From: Planctomycetales bacterium
GTDB taxonomy: Bacteria; Planctomycetota; Planctomycetia; Planctomycetales; Planctomycetaceae
Direction: 5' to 3'
DNA length: 64,000 nt
NCBI GenBank assembly: GCA_028285345.1
Contig: JANQPT010000031.1
Location: 1 to 64,000, forward strand
The translations under genes were made by a program, and so were the position numbers. This document shows, piece after piece, positions 45,162-53,728 of the stretch; the first letter of the stretch is position 1, and every line of letters starts with the position of its first letter. The notes beneath the pieces were generated by a model, which was given only the letters and a program-made list of their open reading frames with translations, was not told the DNA's origin and did no database searches.

Positions 45162-45503
45162 TCAGCCTTTTGTGCGATATCCCAGCCGCTGCAGTTCCGT
45201 GCGGACTTGATCCAATTGCCGGCCTTGGATTTCGATCGCCCCTTCCTTGATCGTCCCTCCAGCGCCGCAAACAGACTTTAACCGGGTCAACAGCTCGCTG
45301 AGATGACTCCCCTCGTCGATGAGTCTGCGCACAACAGTGACGAATTTTCCCTTGCGGCGTTTTTCAACCGCCAGCAGCGCGGTCTGTTCTTGCGGCGAAG
45401 TTCTTTCAACTTCGACTGCCGGACAGGCGCACTCCTCCTCAAGCTCGTCGCACCGCTCGCAACGGGGAGGCCGGTCCCACTCAGTTCCTTCGAATAGCCG
45501 CAT
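45162..45503 (-). CDS. SUI1/YciH-family translation factor
   Basis: A 113-residue protein homologous to archaeal/eukaryal initiation factor eIF1 and bacterial YciH. The signature RRKGKFVTVVR, LLTRLKSVCGAGGTIKEG and IEIQG followed by L..LGYRTKG is clear. An N-terminal Cys cluster (C15-x2-C18, C25-x-C27) is present, which may bind zinc. Bacterial members may adjust start-site choice under stress; role here inferred only. ATG start directly before it. It is separate from the neighbouring genes. Confidence 0.85.
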   Translation of the reverse strand: MRLFEGTEWDRPPRCERCDELEEECACPAVEVERTSPQEQTALLAVEKRRKGKFVTVVRRLIDEGSHLSELLTRLKSVCGAGGTIKEGAIEIQGRQLDQVRTELQRLGYRTKG

Positions 45504-45998
45504 CCTGCCTCCCTTGCTTCGGAAAACCGAGGTTTACGCATCTCCACAATTGTTGAAGCCCTCAATGAACAACCTTGGCTGACGACTCCATCCCGCCTGT
45601 CTGGGAACTCTGTTCACAGACTGTGCGGTAATCGACCGAGAAACGCGCAACCAAACAATCCGAGAAAACCGCTGCCATGCGCATAACCATGCACAAATCG
45701 AAAATCACCGATATTACAGCAGGCCGGGAGATAATCTGACAACCGTTGCAATCGTGCAACCTTTCGCGATTGGTGACAATAAGCAACATTTTCGCGGCAT
45801 TTATACGACGCTGACTGAGAACTTGTACTTAGATTATCGTGGATGAACAACAAGTGAACTGAAACAACGCCAGTTGAGGTGACTCAGAAATCGTCGCCTC
45901 AGAATCAATTAACTAGGGGGCAGAAAGCAACAATGACTTGTCAAGCCGCCGGGCACTTTGGAGGTCCGGGGCGCAGCTCAAGTTGTAAGGAATGATTC
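45504..45998. other. Intergenic region, 495 bases
   Basis: A/T-richer DNA between divergent genes, expected to hold promoters. One perfect small hairpin, gttgca/tgcaac at 45745-45760. No credible gene; a 79-residue minus-strand frame here shows no family features. Confidence 0.45.
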
Positions 45999-46877
45999 AT
46001 GTCCGGAAGCACCATGACGCTCAGTGAGCAGATGGCGGCGTTGGAGAGGCTGGTAAAGCGGATCGACGAGGTCTCCAGCCTTCCCGACATCGCCATGCGC
46101 GTGATTGAGGTCGCCAATTCCCCCGACACGTCGGTTGCCGATTTGCGGGTGATTGTGGAGAGCGACCCATCGCTTGCTGCGCGCATCTTGCGGACATCCA
46201 ATTCTTCGGCCTACGGCCTTCGCTCGAAAGTCGACAGTATTCATCGTGCCATTGCCTTGTTGGGCTTCAGCACGGTCAAGGATATTGCGGTCACGGCATC
46301 GATTGCACAGATCTTCAGGGACACGACGAGTATCGGCCCTTATCAGCGCGCCGGCTTGTGGAAGCACTTGGTCTGCGTGGCGGTCGCCGCTCGGATGATC
46401 GCCTCGCGGAGCGGCCTGCAGCAGTTTGATGAGGCATACATGTGCGGGCTGCTGCACGACATCGGAATCGTCCTGCTGGATCAGCACAATCATGCCCAGT
46501 TCAAGAAGGTCGCCGAGTCTATCACTTCTGACGAACCGACGTTCGAAACGGAGCGGCGGGTGCTCGGGTTCGATCACACCCAACTTGGCTCGGAGGTCGC
46601 TGCCAAGTGGGGTTTTCCCGACAGCGTTGTTCAGACGATTCGGCATCACCATCAATGCGAACGGTGCGAGGAGTCCATTCGCCCGATCGCCCAGGCGGTG
46701 GAAGTCGGCAACTTCTTGTGCACCAAGAAAAACATCACGGCGATGGGTGTCGCGAGTCTGCCGGCGCCCGCCGGTGAGACATTTGCGGCTCTCTCCATCG
46801 GACGCAACGAACTGAAAATCCTGTTTCAAGACCTGGACGAAGAGCTCGAAAAGTCCCGGGACCTTTACGAACTGTGA
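45999..46877 (+). CDS. HDOD-domain signalling protein
   Basis: A 292-residue cytoplasmic protein of the HDOD group. The domain opens with LPDIAMRVIEVAN and RILRTSNSSAYGL; LLHDIGIVLLDQH carries the HD-like dyad and RHHHQCE the next His cluster. HDOD proteins bind partners rather than hydrolyse nucleotides and often regulate motility or stress signalling. AAGGAATG lies about 10 bases upstream of the ATG. The stop overlaps the GTG of the hybrid kinase gene, so the two are translationally coupled and probably work in one pathway. Confidence 0.88.
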   Translation: MSGSTMTLSEQMAALERLVKRIDEVSSLPDIAMRVIEVANSPDTSVADLRVIVESDPSLAARILRTSNSSAYGLRSKVDSIHRAIALLGFSTVKDIAVTASIAQIFRDTTSIGPYQRAGLWKHLVCVAVAARMIASRSGLQQFDEAYMCGLLHDIGIVLLDQHNHAQFKKVAESITSDEPTFETERRVLGFDHTQLGSEVAAKWGFPDSVVQTIRHHHQCERCEESIRPIAQAVEVGNFLCTKKNITAMGVASLPAPAGETFAALSIGRNELKILFQDLDEELEKSRDLYEL

Positions 46878-49078
46878 GCGGTTCATCCATGTTGAATGTC
46901 GATTTGCTATCCGACGAAATCTTCGGCTGCGAGCCCGACGATGACGAGTGCATCGTCTGCTTGAAGATGCTGTCGGCCGCGCTGGAGCCGCTGACGGCCG
47001 TGCAGGCCGTCGTTTTTGACGGCGATCGCCGCCGTCTGGCCGCTTGGTCCAAACAGAATGTTGAATTGAGCGAACTCCGCGTGACCGATGGTGCCGTTGC
47101 TGCCTTGATCGGCAGCGGGGAGCCGCTTTGGATCACGGAATCTCAGGCAGCACGCTGGACTGTGACGGTCGCCTTTAATGCCGAGAAAATACCGTGTGGT
47201 TTTCTGATGGTGGAGTTTCAAGCAAGTGACGCTGCTGTCGACAGCGAGCGGCACGTGAAGGAGCAAGTTGGCTGGTTACGTGCGCTGGGAGCAGCCATGT
47301 TAGCCCTCAATTCGCGGACAGCCGTAGCGATCGAGTCGGAAGCGCGCATGAAGCAGATGGAACAGCAACACCGCGCGTTTCAAGAAGAACACTTTCGCAT
47401 CGTCGAGACCAATCTGGAGGAAAGCGACGGCCGCATCCAAGAACAGCGGCGTTACGCGATGCAATTGGAGAAGGAAGTCGAGAAGCGGACCCGCGACTTG
47501 ATGGCGAGCGAAGCCGAGATCCGCGTCATTCTGGACACCGCTCCGGACGGCATCATCACGTTCGATCGCAACGGCCTGATCCAATCGTGCAACCGCGTGG
47601 CGAGCAAGATGTTCGGATATGAGGACGATCAGGTCATCGGTCTGCATGCCTCGATGCTGCTGGGGAAAGCGGTGATGTGGGTGGTTGGCGATGCCAATCA
47701 GAAAAAACCCGCTTCCAGCCGCGTGAAATGCGTCGATCACGAATTCATGGCGCGGCGGCTCGATGGCCAGCAGTTTCCCGTCCATTTCGCCGTGAGTTCG
47801 GCGCTGATGGAGAGCGGACCGATGTACACCGTCATTATGCGGGATGTGTCGGACCTGAAGGAAACCGAACAACTCATTCGGTTGCAGACGGAACGCTTAA
47901 CCGCAATGAACAAGGCGAAAAGCGAGTTCCTGGCGAATATGAGCCATGAGATTCGCACACCGATGACCGCAATCCTGGGCTACGCTGAGATTTTGCGAAG
48001 CGGCAACGCGCACTCGGAACAGACGGAGGCCATCGACACGATTCTGCGCAATGGGAATTTCCTGTTGGAAATCATCAATGACATTCTCGATCTTTCGAAA
48101 ATCGAATCGGGCAAGATCGAAGTCGAGAACATCGAAGTCGCGCCGGTGCAGATTGTGCAAGACGTCGCCGACTTGATGAAGGTGCGGGCAGCACCGAAGA
48201 ATCTGTCCCTGGATGTCGAATTCCGCGGTCCCATTCCAGACACGATCCATTCCGACCCGACGCGGCTGCGGCAAATCTTGGTGAATCTGACCGGCAATGC
48301 GATCAAGTTTACCGAGAACGGCGGCGTCAAGATCATCGCTGAATTGTTAGTCGCCGACCCGCAACAACCCGAACTTCAATTTGAGATCGTCGACACCGGC
48401 ATCGGAATTCGCCCGGACTTGATCGACAAGCTCTTTCACCCGTTTGCGCAGGCAGATTCCTCGACCACTCGGAAATTCGGTGGCAGCGGGTTGGGGTTGG
48501 CGATTTGCCATCGCCTGACCGAAATGCTTGGAGGCACAATCGAGGTCGAAAGCTCACCCGGGTCGGGAAGCACATTTCGATTTACGGTTGCCACGGGCGA
48601 CCTGACCGGGATCCGGCTTCGGGAGAATCCGGATGTGACGATTGCGGCCGCCCCGTCGACCACTGAGCGCGAAAAACGCCTGAAAACAGATGTTCAACGT
48701 CGTATTCTGCTGGCCGAGGACGGGCCGGACAACCAGCGTTTGATTAAGTTTATTCTGCAGAAGGCCGGACTGGACGTCACGGTTGTTGACAACGGCGAAA
48801 TTGCGCTGAACAGCGCACTCGAGGCGGAACGCGCCGGCGAGCCGTTCGACGTCATCCTGATGGACATGCAAATGCCCGTAATGGATGGATATACCGCGAC
48901 CGGTAAACTTCGAGAGGCCGACTATCGGCGGCCGATTATCGCGCTCACGGCTCACGCCATGAAATCGGATCGCGGCAAATGCCTGGATGCCGGGTGCGAC
49001 GAGTACACGACCAAACCGATCAAACGGGAAGAGCTGTTGTCGCTGATTGCGGAGCTCAGCGCGGCGAACGACGAATAG
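46874..49078 (+). CDS. Hybrid sensor histidine kinase/response regulator
   Basis: A 734-residue soluble-looking hybrid kinase. Order: an N-terminal sensing region (1-155), a coiled-coil (about 155-212), a PAS domain (about 213-340), HisKA with the phospho-acceptor His at residue 358 (NMSHEIRTPM), HATPase with NLTGNAIKFTENGG and the G-boxes DTGIGI and GGSGLGLAI, and a C-terminal receiver with acidic pocket LLAEDGPDNQR, phospho-acceptor Asp664 (MDMQMPVMDGY) and Lys in TTKPIK. No transmembrane helix is evident. Start at GTG 46874 overlaps the HDOD stop; ATG at 46889 is possible. No separate HPt protein is nearby. Confidence 0.92.
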   Translation: MSGSSMLNVDLLSDEIFGCEPDDDECIVCLKMLSAALEPLTAVQAVVFDGDRRRLAAWSKQNVELSELRVTDGAVAALIGSGEPLWITESQAARWTVTVAFNAEKIPCGFLMVEFQASDAAVDSERHVKEQVGWLRALGAAMLALNSRTAVAIESEARMKQMEQQHRAFQEEHFRIVETNLEESDGRIQEQRRYAMQLEKEVEKRTRDLMASEAEIRVILDTAPDGIITFDRNGLIQSCNRVASKMFGYEDDQVIGLHASMLLGKAVMWVVGDANQKKPASSRVKCVDHEFMARRLDGQQFPVHFAVSSALMESGPMYTVIMRDVSDLKETEQLIRLQTERLTAMNKAKSEFLANMSHEIRTPMTAILGYAEILRSGNAHSEQTEAIDTILRNGNFLLEIINDILDLSKIESGKIEVENIEVAPVQIVQDVADLMKVRAAPKNLSLDVEFRGPIPDTIHSDPTRLRQILVNLTGNAIKFTENGGVKIIAELLVADPQQPELQFEIVDTGIGIRPDLIDKLFHPFAQADSSTTRKFGGSGLGLAICHRLTEMLGGTIEVESSPGSGSTFRFTVATGDLTGIRLRENPDVTIAAAPSTTEREKRLKTDVQRRILLAEDGPDNQRLIKFILQKAGLDVTVVDNGEIALNSALEAERAGEPFDVILMDMQMPVMDGYTATGKLREADYRRPIIALTAHAMKSDRGKCLDAGCDEYTTKPIKREELLSLIAELSAANDE

Positions 49079-49087
49079 CATCGCCAT

Positions 49088-51190
49088 TCAGATACCGGCA
49101 TCGTTGGCAGCGCGTGGGCTGAAGAGCCCCGGAAATCGCTTTTTCCAAAACGCGGGCGAAGCGGCGACTCGAAATCGGGGCAGATACAGCCGTGAAAGAA
49201 TGGAACAGGCACGCTTTCGACGTCGGTCGATTCCATCGAGCGTATGTGGAAAGATTGCCGCATCGACCAGTCGATCCATGACGGCAACCGGCGGCCAAAT
49301 CGGCTGCCAGGACTGAGTCTGCTGAGAGACCTCTGCTGGGATCGAGAATTCAAAATATCGCTCGACATACCGCAGCGCATAAAAACAGGGGCCCGTTAGG
49401 TCGAGCGCTGAGGCACGCTGGAGCAGGTCGCTCCAAAAGCCCTCCGCTTGGGAATACTCGGTCAGCATTCCCCACAGATCGGCCAAGTCGCGCAGGCCCT
49501 TCGTATAATCACCGTTGCGAAACAAATGCACCGCGGCGTGCAGTAGCATATCCGCCGGGCAGAGGACCAAGAACTGCTCGTCATCCTCCTGGAAGGGCAC
49601 CGCTTCGTCGAACAGCAGTTCCGGCCGCAAATTGAGCCGATCGGTTCGCGGCAAGATCGTGTGATGCACGTCGAGCATCGTTTGCCGGCTGTAATGAACC
49701 ATGGGCGGCAGTTCGTGCAGCCATTGGCGGTAATAGACCTCGTCCAGGGGATTCTTCTCGTCGATTGTCCATCCCCAACGCTGCAGTTGCTGTTCGGCCA
49801 GCGACAATTTGTGGTGCGGTAGCAGGAGATCAACGTCGGTGATGACCCGTCCCCGGGCGAACCGGCAACCCGACAGCAAGTAGGCCGCTCCCTTTAAGAA
49901 GATCACCGGCGACTCAATCGCTCTGAGCGCGCGTTTGACGCGATTGACCTCCCACAGAGCACTCCGTTCATGCTGCAGAGCCACAACGCGCGCCGCTTCC
50001 AAATGGGGGCGCACCGGTTCGGGAATGTCGTCCCACAGCCCCTGTTGCTCGACCGCAACGGCCAATGAAGAAATCAGATTGGACGAACGGGCAATTCGCA
50101 ACAGCACGTCCCACTCGGCCATCTGTCGTTCGCGCAACTGTGCAGGCTTGTTCATCGCGTCGAGAATCAGTTGGCGAATTCGCGGCGGCGAATCAGCAAT
50201 TGCCGCAGGGATGAGCTTCCCGTTGCTGGATGCCGACTCGGTGATTCGCGGCACGGTGGCGGGCGAAGGATGCTGCGGTTTCGGATCGTTCGGTTCGATT
50301 CGTACCTGTTGATCGACGGCTTGTATGGCGTGTTCCAAATCGCCGTAGCTGAGTTCATAGCAATCACACGCATCGACCAGCCTTGTCAACGCATCAAACC
50401 CTTGACGGCCGAGGACGCTGTAATTGAACGAGTCGGCCGCCGCATGGACCAGCGCGCGGGGTTTTGAAATCGGCGTCAGCTGCGTCTCCGCGCCGCGATC
50501 AAACGTAGGAAAGATGATCCAGCGTGGCTGAGCGGTCTCGTCGGCGCGCTCAATGCTCTCTTGCGGAGGGAGACAGTGTGCAACGGTGCCTTTGGGCGTG
50601 CCGGGCCAACTGGGGCCGAGGACCGCATCGGGCGCGAATTGCTTGATGACGTCGATGGATGCGTCTTTGAGACCAATCGGCCTCGTGGCGGGAATCACCC
50701 GCCCATCATCCCGGCGCAAGATCGCCACCTCGTCGGAGAGCAGCCTCCATCCACGGTGCACCAGCGCGGCACAAAATGTACTCTTGCCCGATCCGGGCAA
50801 CGCGGGCAGGATCAACGCATGTCCGCCCCGTTCAACCACAGCGGCATGAAGAATTAGGTTCGTGCTCGGCTGATGAAACACGCACAGATTGAGCGTCCAC
50901 TCCAGTAAGGGGACGGCGATCGACCGTGGCTCGCACGGATAAGTGACACGGCCGTCGGCGATGATACTGACCTTTTGCGAGCGGAGGCCGCGCGGTTGGA
51001 CGGAGACTTCATGATCGGCGTAGCTCTCGTCGTCGGCGAGTGGAAAACCGGCATAAAGAAACGCGATTTGCTCGACGACGTCGCGCAGCGGCGTGCGGAC
51101 GCGTACGATAAACGGACCGACCCGCCAACAGAGTCCGGCGCCAGACGCACGTTCAAACAATTGTGTCGTCGACAGATCGCTGAGCTTCAC
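49088..51190 (-). CDS. HprK-related kinase fused to NTP_transf_5-like nucleotidyltransferase
   Basis: A 700-residue two-domain protein. The N-terminal part (about 1-295) resembles HPr kinase-related proteins: H115 in ILHAAVVERGG, P-loop LPGSGKST (131-138) and LLSDE (150-154) match the HprK His, Walker A and acidic residues. The C-terminal part (about 420-680) is of the uncharacterised NTP_transf_5 type: FLKGAAYLL and VITDVDLLLPHHK with D452 and D454 as metal ligands. It overlaps the stop of the PqqD-like gene in ATGA, so they are coupled. Separate HprK-like and nucleotidyltransferase enzymes tailor some lasso peptides; here they are fused. Substrate unknown. Confidence 0.82.
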   Translation of the reverse strand: MKLSDLSTTQLFERASGAGLCWRVGPFIVRVRTPLRDVVEQIAFLYAGFPLADDESYADHEVSVQPRGLRSQKVSIIADGRVTYPCEPRSIAVPLLEWTLNLCVFHQPSTNLILHAAVVERGGHALILPALPGSGKSTFCAALVHRGWRLLSDEVAILRRDDGRVIPATRPIGLKDASIDVIKQFAPDAVLGPSWPGTPKGTVAHCLPPQESIERADETAQPRWIIFPTFDRGAETQLTPISKPRALVHAAADSFNYSVLGRQGFDALTRLVDACDCYELSYGDLEHAIQAVDQQVRIEPNDPKPQHPSPATVPRITESASSNGKLIPAAIADSPPRIRQLILDAMNKPAQLRERQMAEWDVLLRIARSSNLISSLAVAVEQQGLWDDIPEPVRPHLEAARVVALQHERSALWEVNRVKRALRAIESPVIFLKGAAYLLSGCRFARGRVITDVDLLLPHHKLSLAEQQLQRWGWTIDEKNPLDEVYYRQWLHELPPMVHYSRQTMLDVHHTILPRTDRLNLRPELLFDEAVPFQEDDEQFLVLCPADMLLHAAVHLFRNGDYTKGLRDLADLWGMLTEYSQAEGFWSDLLQRASALDLTGPCFYALRYVERYFEFSIPAEVSQQTQSWQPIWPPVAVMDRLVDAAIFPHTLDGIDRRRKRACSILSRLYLPRFRVAASPAFWKKRFPGLFSPRAANDAGI

Positions 51191-51480
51191 GTCACCGGCT
51201 CAATCAGCCCTAAATGATCAAACTCTTCCAGGAGTTGCCCGATTCGTTCGGGTAGAGTCTCTTCCTGGACGTCATTGAGGGAGATCGTAACGCGCCGCAC
51301 GATTTCGTCGAAGTCCAAACTGGAATGTTCCAATTCCTTGAGGACGGCGACCGCGAGCGGATTCAGGACGTGCGTATTCCCGGACGCGGTGTGAAATACG
51401 ACGGTTTCTTCGTCGTCCCAGCGCTGCCAGTGAAAGGTTCCCAAGCTGGACGCTGACCACTGAGAGACTGGCTGGGTCAT
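51187..51480 (-). CDS. PqqD-like peptide-binding protein
   Basis: A 97-residue cytoplasmic protein with the PqqD/RiPP-recognition-element layout: HWQRWDDEETVVFHTASGNT, then HVLNPLAVAVLKELE as in PqqD-type domains, followed by two helices ending LLEEFDHLGLIEP. It would bind a peptide leader and present it to the neighbouring enzymes. ATG at 51480 is preferred over GTG at 51495. Its stop overlaps the start of the kinase/nucleotidyltransferase gene in ATGA. The short Tat-type peptide gene lies 62 bases upstream. Confidence 0.8.
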   Translation of the reverse strand: MTQPVSQWSASSLGTFHWQRWDDEETVVFHTASGNTHVLNPLAVAVLKELEHSSLDFDEIVRRVTISLNDVQEETLPERIGQLLEEFDHLGLIEPVT

Positions 51481-51542
51481 AGAGCAAATCAGCACTTCAT
51501 GGGCCGTTGGGAAAACGACGCAAAAGGGCTTACGGCTGGAGT

Positions 51543-51818
51543 CTACTGCGCGACGTCGTTGTTACGCGCTTCGTCTTGAGTGCGCCAACGCGTGCCGGTC
51601 TGCTCGCCGGTAATGACGCCGTTGTCGGTGAAGTAACTGGCGTAGCCGTTGATTCCGTAAGTGATTTCTTCCGCTGCGGCGGGTCGAGCGTGGAGTGTAA
51701 AGACGACAGGTGCCAGCAGGGCGCCTCGCTTCAACAGTTGACGTCGTTGATTCCGTGTGACGTCTTGCTCGGCCGTCTCACCTATCTGATTGTCGCTACA
51801 TTCATTGTTGTGCGTCAT
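51543..51818 (-). CDS. Short Tat-signal peptide, candidate modified-peptide precursor
   Basis: A 91-residue protein. A polar N-terminus of about 24 residues leads to a twin-arginine type motif NQRRQLLKRG (Arg 25-26), a hydrophobic stretch and an AxA-type site (RPAAAEE, about residues 45-51). The predicted mature part is about 42 residues, EEITYGINGYASYF onward, rich in Gly, Thr, Asn and acidic residues and without Cys. Directly followed by pqqD-like and kinase/nucleotidyltransferase genes, it is the natural candidate substrate. No recognised precursor family and no strong Shine-Dalgarno sequence, so this role is inferred. Confidence 0.65.
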   Translation of the reverse strand: MTHNNECSDNQIGETAEQDVTRNQRRQLLKRGALLAPVVFTLHARPAAAEEITYGINGYASYFTDNGVITGEQTGTRWRTQDEARNNDVAQ

Positions 51819-52300
51819 GGAAAACTACTCGCTTGCCCCAATCTTACCGGAACTATAGTTTCGAGTTGATCAACGAGTGCAGAGTGCAAAATGTCGTCTG
51901 GGACGACACAGACCTTCTTCGGACTAACCCTGGTAAATTTCCCCAATTATCAGAGATAAATTGGGCAATGTCAACAAATTACTGCCGGGCAGACCTGAAA
52001 AGAGAGAGAATTGAGGAAAACCCCACTGCTTCATAGGCGCCCTCGCTCAGTGTCCCCTGTTCACAGCGTTCCCGGCGAAGGATTTCAGAGTGAATTGCGG
52101 CTGTTGCAACTGTTGTGACCGTTACGATTATGGCGGCATCTCACCCCCGGAGGCAACAGGACGGACAATCGCGATTGAGTTCGGCCGAAGCGCCGATATG
52201 ATGCATTTGTTCCCCCAAACCCCGCTGATTCCCGGGTAATACCGACCGTTTGAATTCTTGATGAACCGCGAGTGGCGCGATCTTCATCGAAGATTCATCA
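51819..52300. other. Intergenic region, 482 bases
   Basis: Between the minus-strand cassette and prs. It holds a perfect hairpin (51892-51908) and A/T-richer DNA that probably contains the cassette promoter. No gene is visible. Confidence 0.5.
51892..51908 (-). promoter_or_regulatory. Hairpin upstream of the peptide cassette
   Basis: Perfect 7-bp palindrome tgtcgtc/gacgaca with a 3-base loop, 74 bases upstream of the peptide start. It could be a regulator site or an attenuator; there is no T-run on either strand. Confidence 0.35.
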
Positions 52301-53341
52301 ATGATTCGCGAAGATCGAGCCCCGTTCATGCAGGACACGCCGCAGAATCCGTCCCCCAAACCAGGACCTCGGCCGCAGCCGTTCCAGGCGCCGCAAGGTG
52401 ATCTGACGTTGCTGGCCGGGACCGGAAATCCGCAGTTGGCGGCCGATATCGCCGCTGAACTGGGGGTGCGGCTGCTTCCTTCCGAAGCGCCCCGCTTCAG
52501 CGAGGGGAATGTGTTCGTCCGCGTGCTGGAAAACGTGCGTGGGCGGGACGTCTATGTGATTCAGGGGGTGCACCTCCCGGTCAACGACAATTTTATGGAA
52601 CTGCTGTTCTGGATCGACGCCCTCAAGCGGGCCAGCGCCCAGCAGGTGACCGCAGTGATCCCTTTCTTCAGCTATTCCAAAGGGGACAAGAAAGACGAGC
52701 CGCGCGTCTCGATTCGCGCCCGGGTCTGTGCCGACGCGCTTGAGGTCGCCGGAGCGGACCGCGTCCTAACTATGGACTTGCACAGCCCGCAGATCCAGGG
52801 CTTTTTCCGCATTCCGGTCGATCACCTCTACGGGCGGCACATCATCTGTGAGCACGTGCGAAAACTCAATCTGCCCGATCTGGTCGTCTGCAGCCCGGAT
52901 ATCGGTTTCGCCAAAGACGCCTCCGCCTATGCCGACTTGTTGGGTGCTCCAGTGGTCATCGGTAACAAGCAGCGGTCGGGTCATGATGAAACCGTCCAAG
53001 CCCTCGAGGTCATCGGCGACGTGCGAGACAAGAACGTGCTGTTGGTCGATGATTTTACGATCTCCGGCGGGACGTTGATCGCGATGGCAGACATTCTCAA
53101 GCAGCGGGGCGCCAAAGACATCTACGCCGCCGTTTCACACGGTGTGCTCTCCAAAGGAGCGGCGCCGCGGATCGGAGCGAGCGTGATCAAGCGTCTGTTT
53201 ATGACCGACACGATCGAATATCGCTTGGACGAGTTTCCCGACAACATCGAAGTGATTCCGGTCGCGCCGGTGTTCGCAGAGGCGATCCGGTCCGTCCACG
53301 ACCGCACCAGCGTCAGCCGGCTGTTTCCGGAGAAGACGTAG
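52301..53341 (+). CDS. prs: Ribose-phosphate pyrophosphokinase
   Basis: Makes PRPP from ribose-5-phosphate and ATP for nucleotide, His and Trp synthesis. The 346-residue protein has DLTLLAGTGNPQLA at the fold start, NVFVRVLENVRGRDVYVIQ, VIPFFSYSKGDKKDEPR, LTMDLHSPQIQGFF and the PRPP-binding loop LLVDDFTISGGTL (in place of the usual D-x-x-D-T-G-G-T). An N-terminal Pro-rich extension of about 15-25 residues precedes the domain. ATG at 52328 is an alternative start. Whether it is a classical or a variant synthetase cannot be settled by eye. Confidence 0.88.
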   Translation: MIREDRAPFMQDTPQNPSPKPGPRPQPFQAPQGDLTLLAGTGNPQLAADIAAELGVRLLPSEAPRFSEGNVFVRVLENVRGRDVYVIQGVHLPVNDNFMELLFWIDALKRASAQQVTAVIPFFSYSKGDKKDEPRVSIRARVCADALEVAGADRVLTMDLHSPQIQGFFRIPVDHLYGRHIICEHVRKLNLPDLVVCSPDIGFAKDASAYADLLGAPVVIGNKQRSGHDETVQALEVIGDVRDKNVLLVDDFTISGGTLIAMADILKQRGAKDIYAAVSHGVLSKGAAPRIGASVIKRLFMTDTIEYRLDEFPDNIEVIPVAPVFAEAIRSVHDRTSVSRLFPEKT

Positions 53342-53350
53342 CGTGGAGAC

Positions 53351-53728
53351 TCACAACTCTCCCGGCTGCGAGCCGACATCGACGATGCTGCAAGCGATGA
53401 TCGGCTCCAATCCGAGTTCCGCGGCGCGGGTGATCAATTCCTCACTCTCACTACCGGGGTTGAACCAGACTTCGTCGGCCCCGGCGGCTTGAATCTCTTC
53501 CAACAATGAGATTCCGATTTCGGGCGGCAGGTAAACGCTGATGCGATCGAGCTTTTCGACCGGTACGTCAGCCAGCGACGGGTAGGACTTCAGGCCTTCG
53601 ATTTCGTCCGCACGCGGGTTGACGGGATAGACGTCGTAGCCCTGTTCGATATAAGCCCGCACCGCTTTGTTGCCGAATTTGCTGCGGTCGGTGCTCGCGC
53701 CCAGAATGGCGATGGTGGGATTGGTCAT
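53351..53728 (-). CDS. CoA-binding domain protein (YccU-like)
   Basis: A 125-residue Rossmann-fold protein of the CoA-binding family: IAILGASTDRSKFGNKAVRA at the N-terminus, GYDVYPVNPRADEIEGLKSY in the middle and DEVWFNPGSE near the end. It is cytoplasmic. The start at 53728 overlaps the stop of the upstream gene in ATGA, so the two are probably translated together. A longer frame extending to 54064 overlaps that gene and is not real. Function unknown beyond nucleotide binding. Confidence 0.85.
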   Translation of the reverse strand: MTNPTIAILGASTDRSKFGNKAVRAYIEQGYDVYPVNPRADEIEGLKSYPSLADVPVEKLDRISVYLPPEIGISLLEEIQAAGADEVWFNPGSESEELITRAAELGLEPIIACSIVDVGSQPGEL

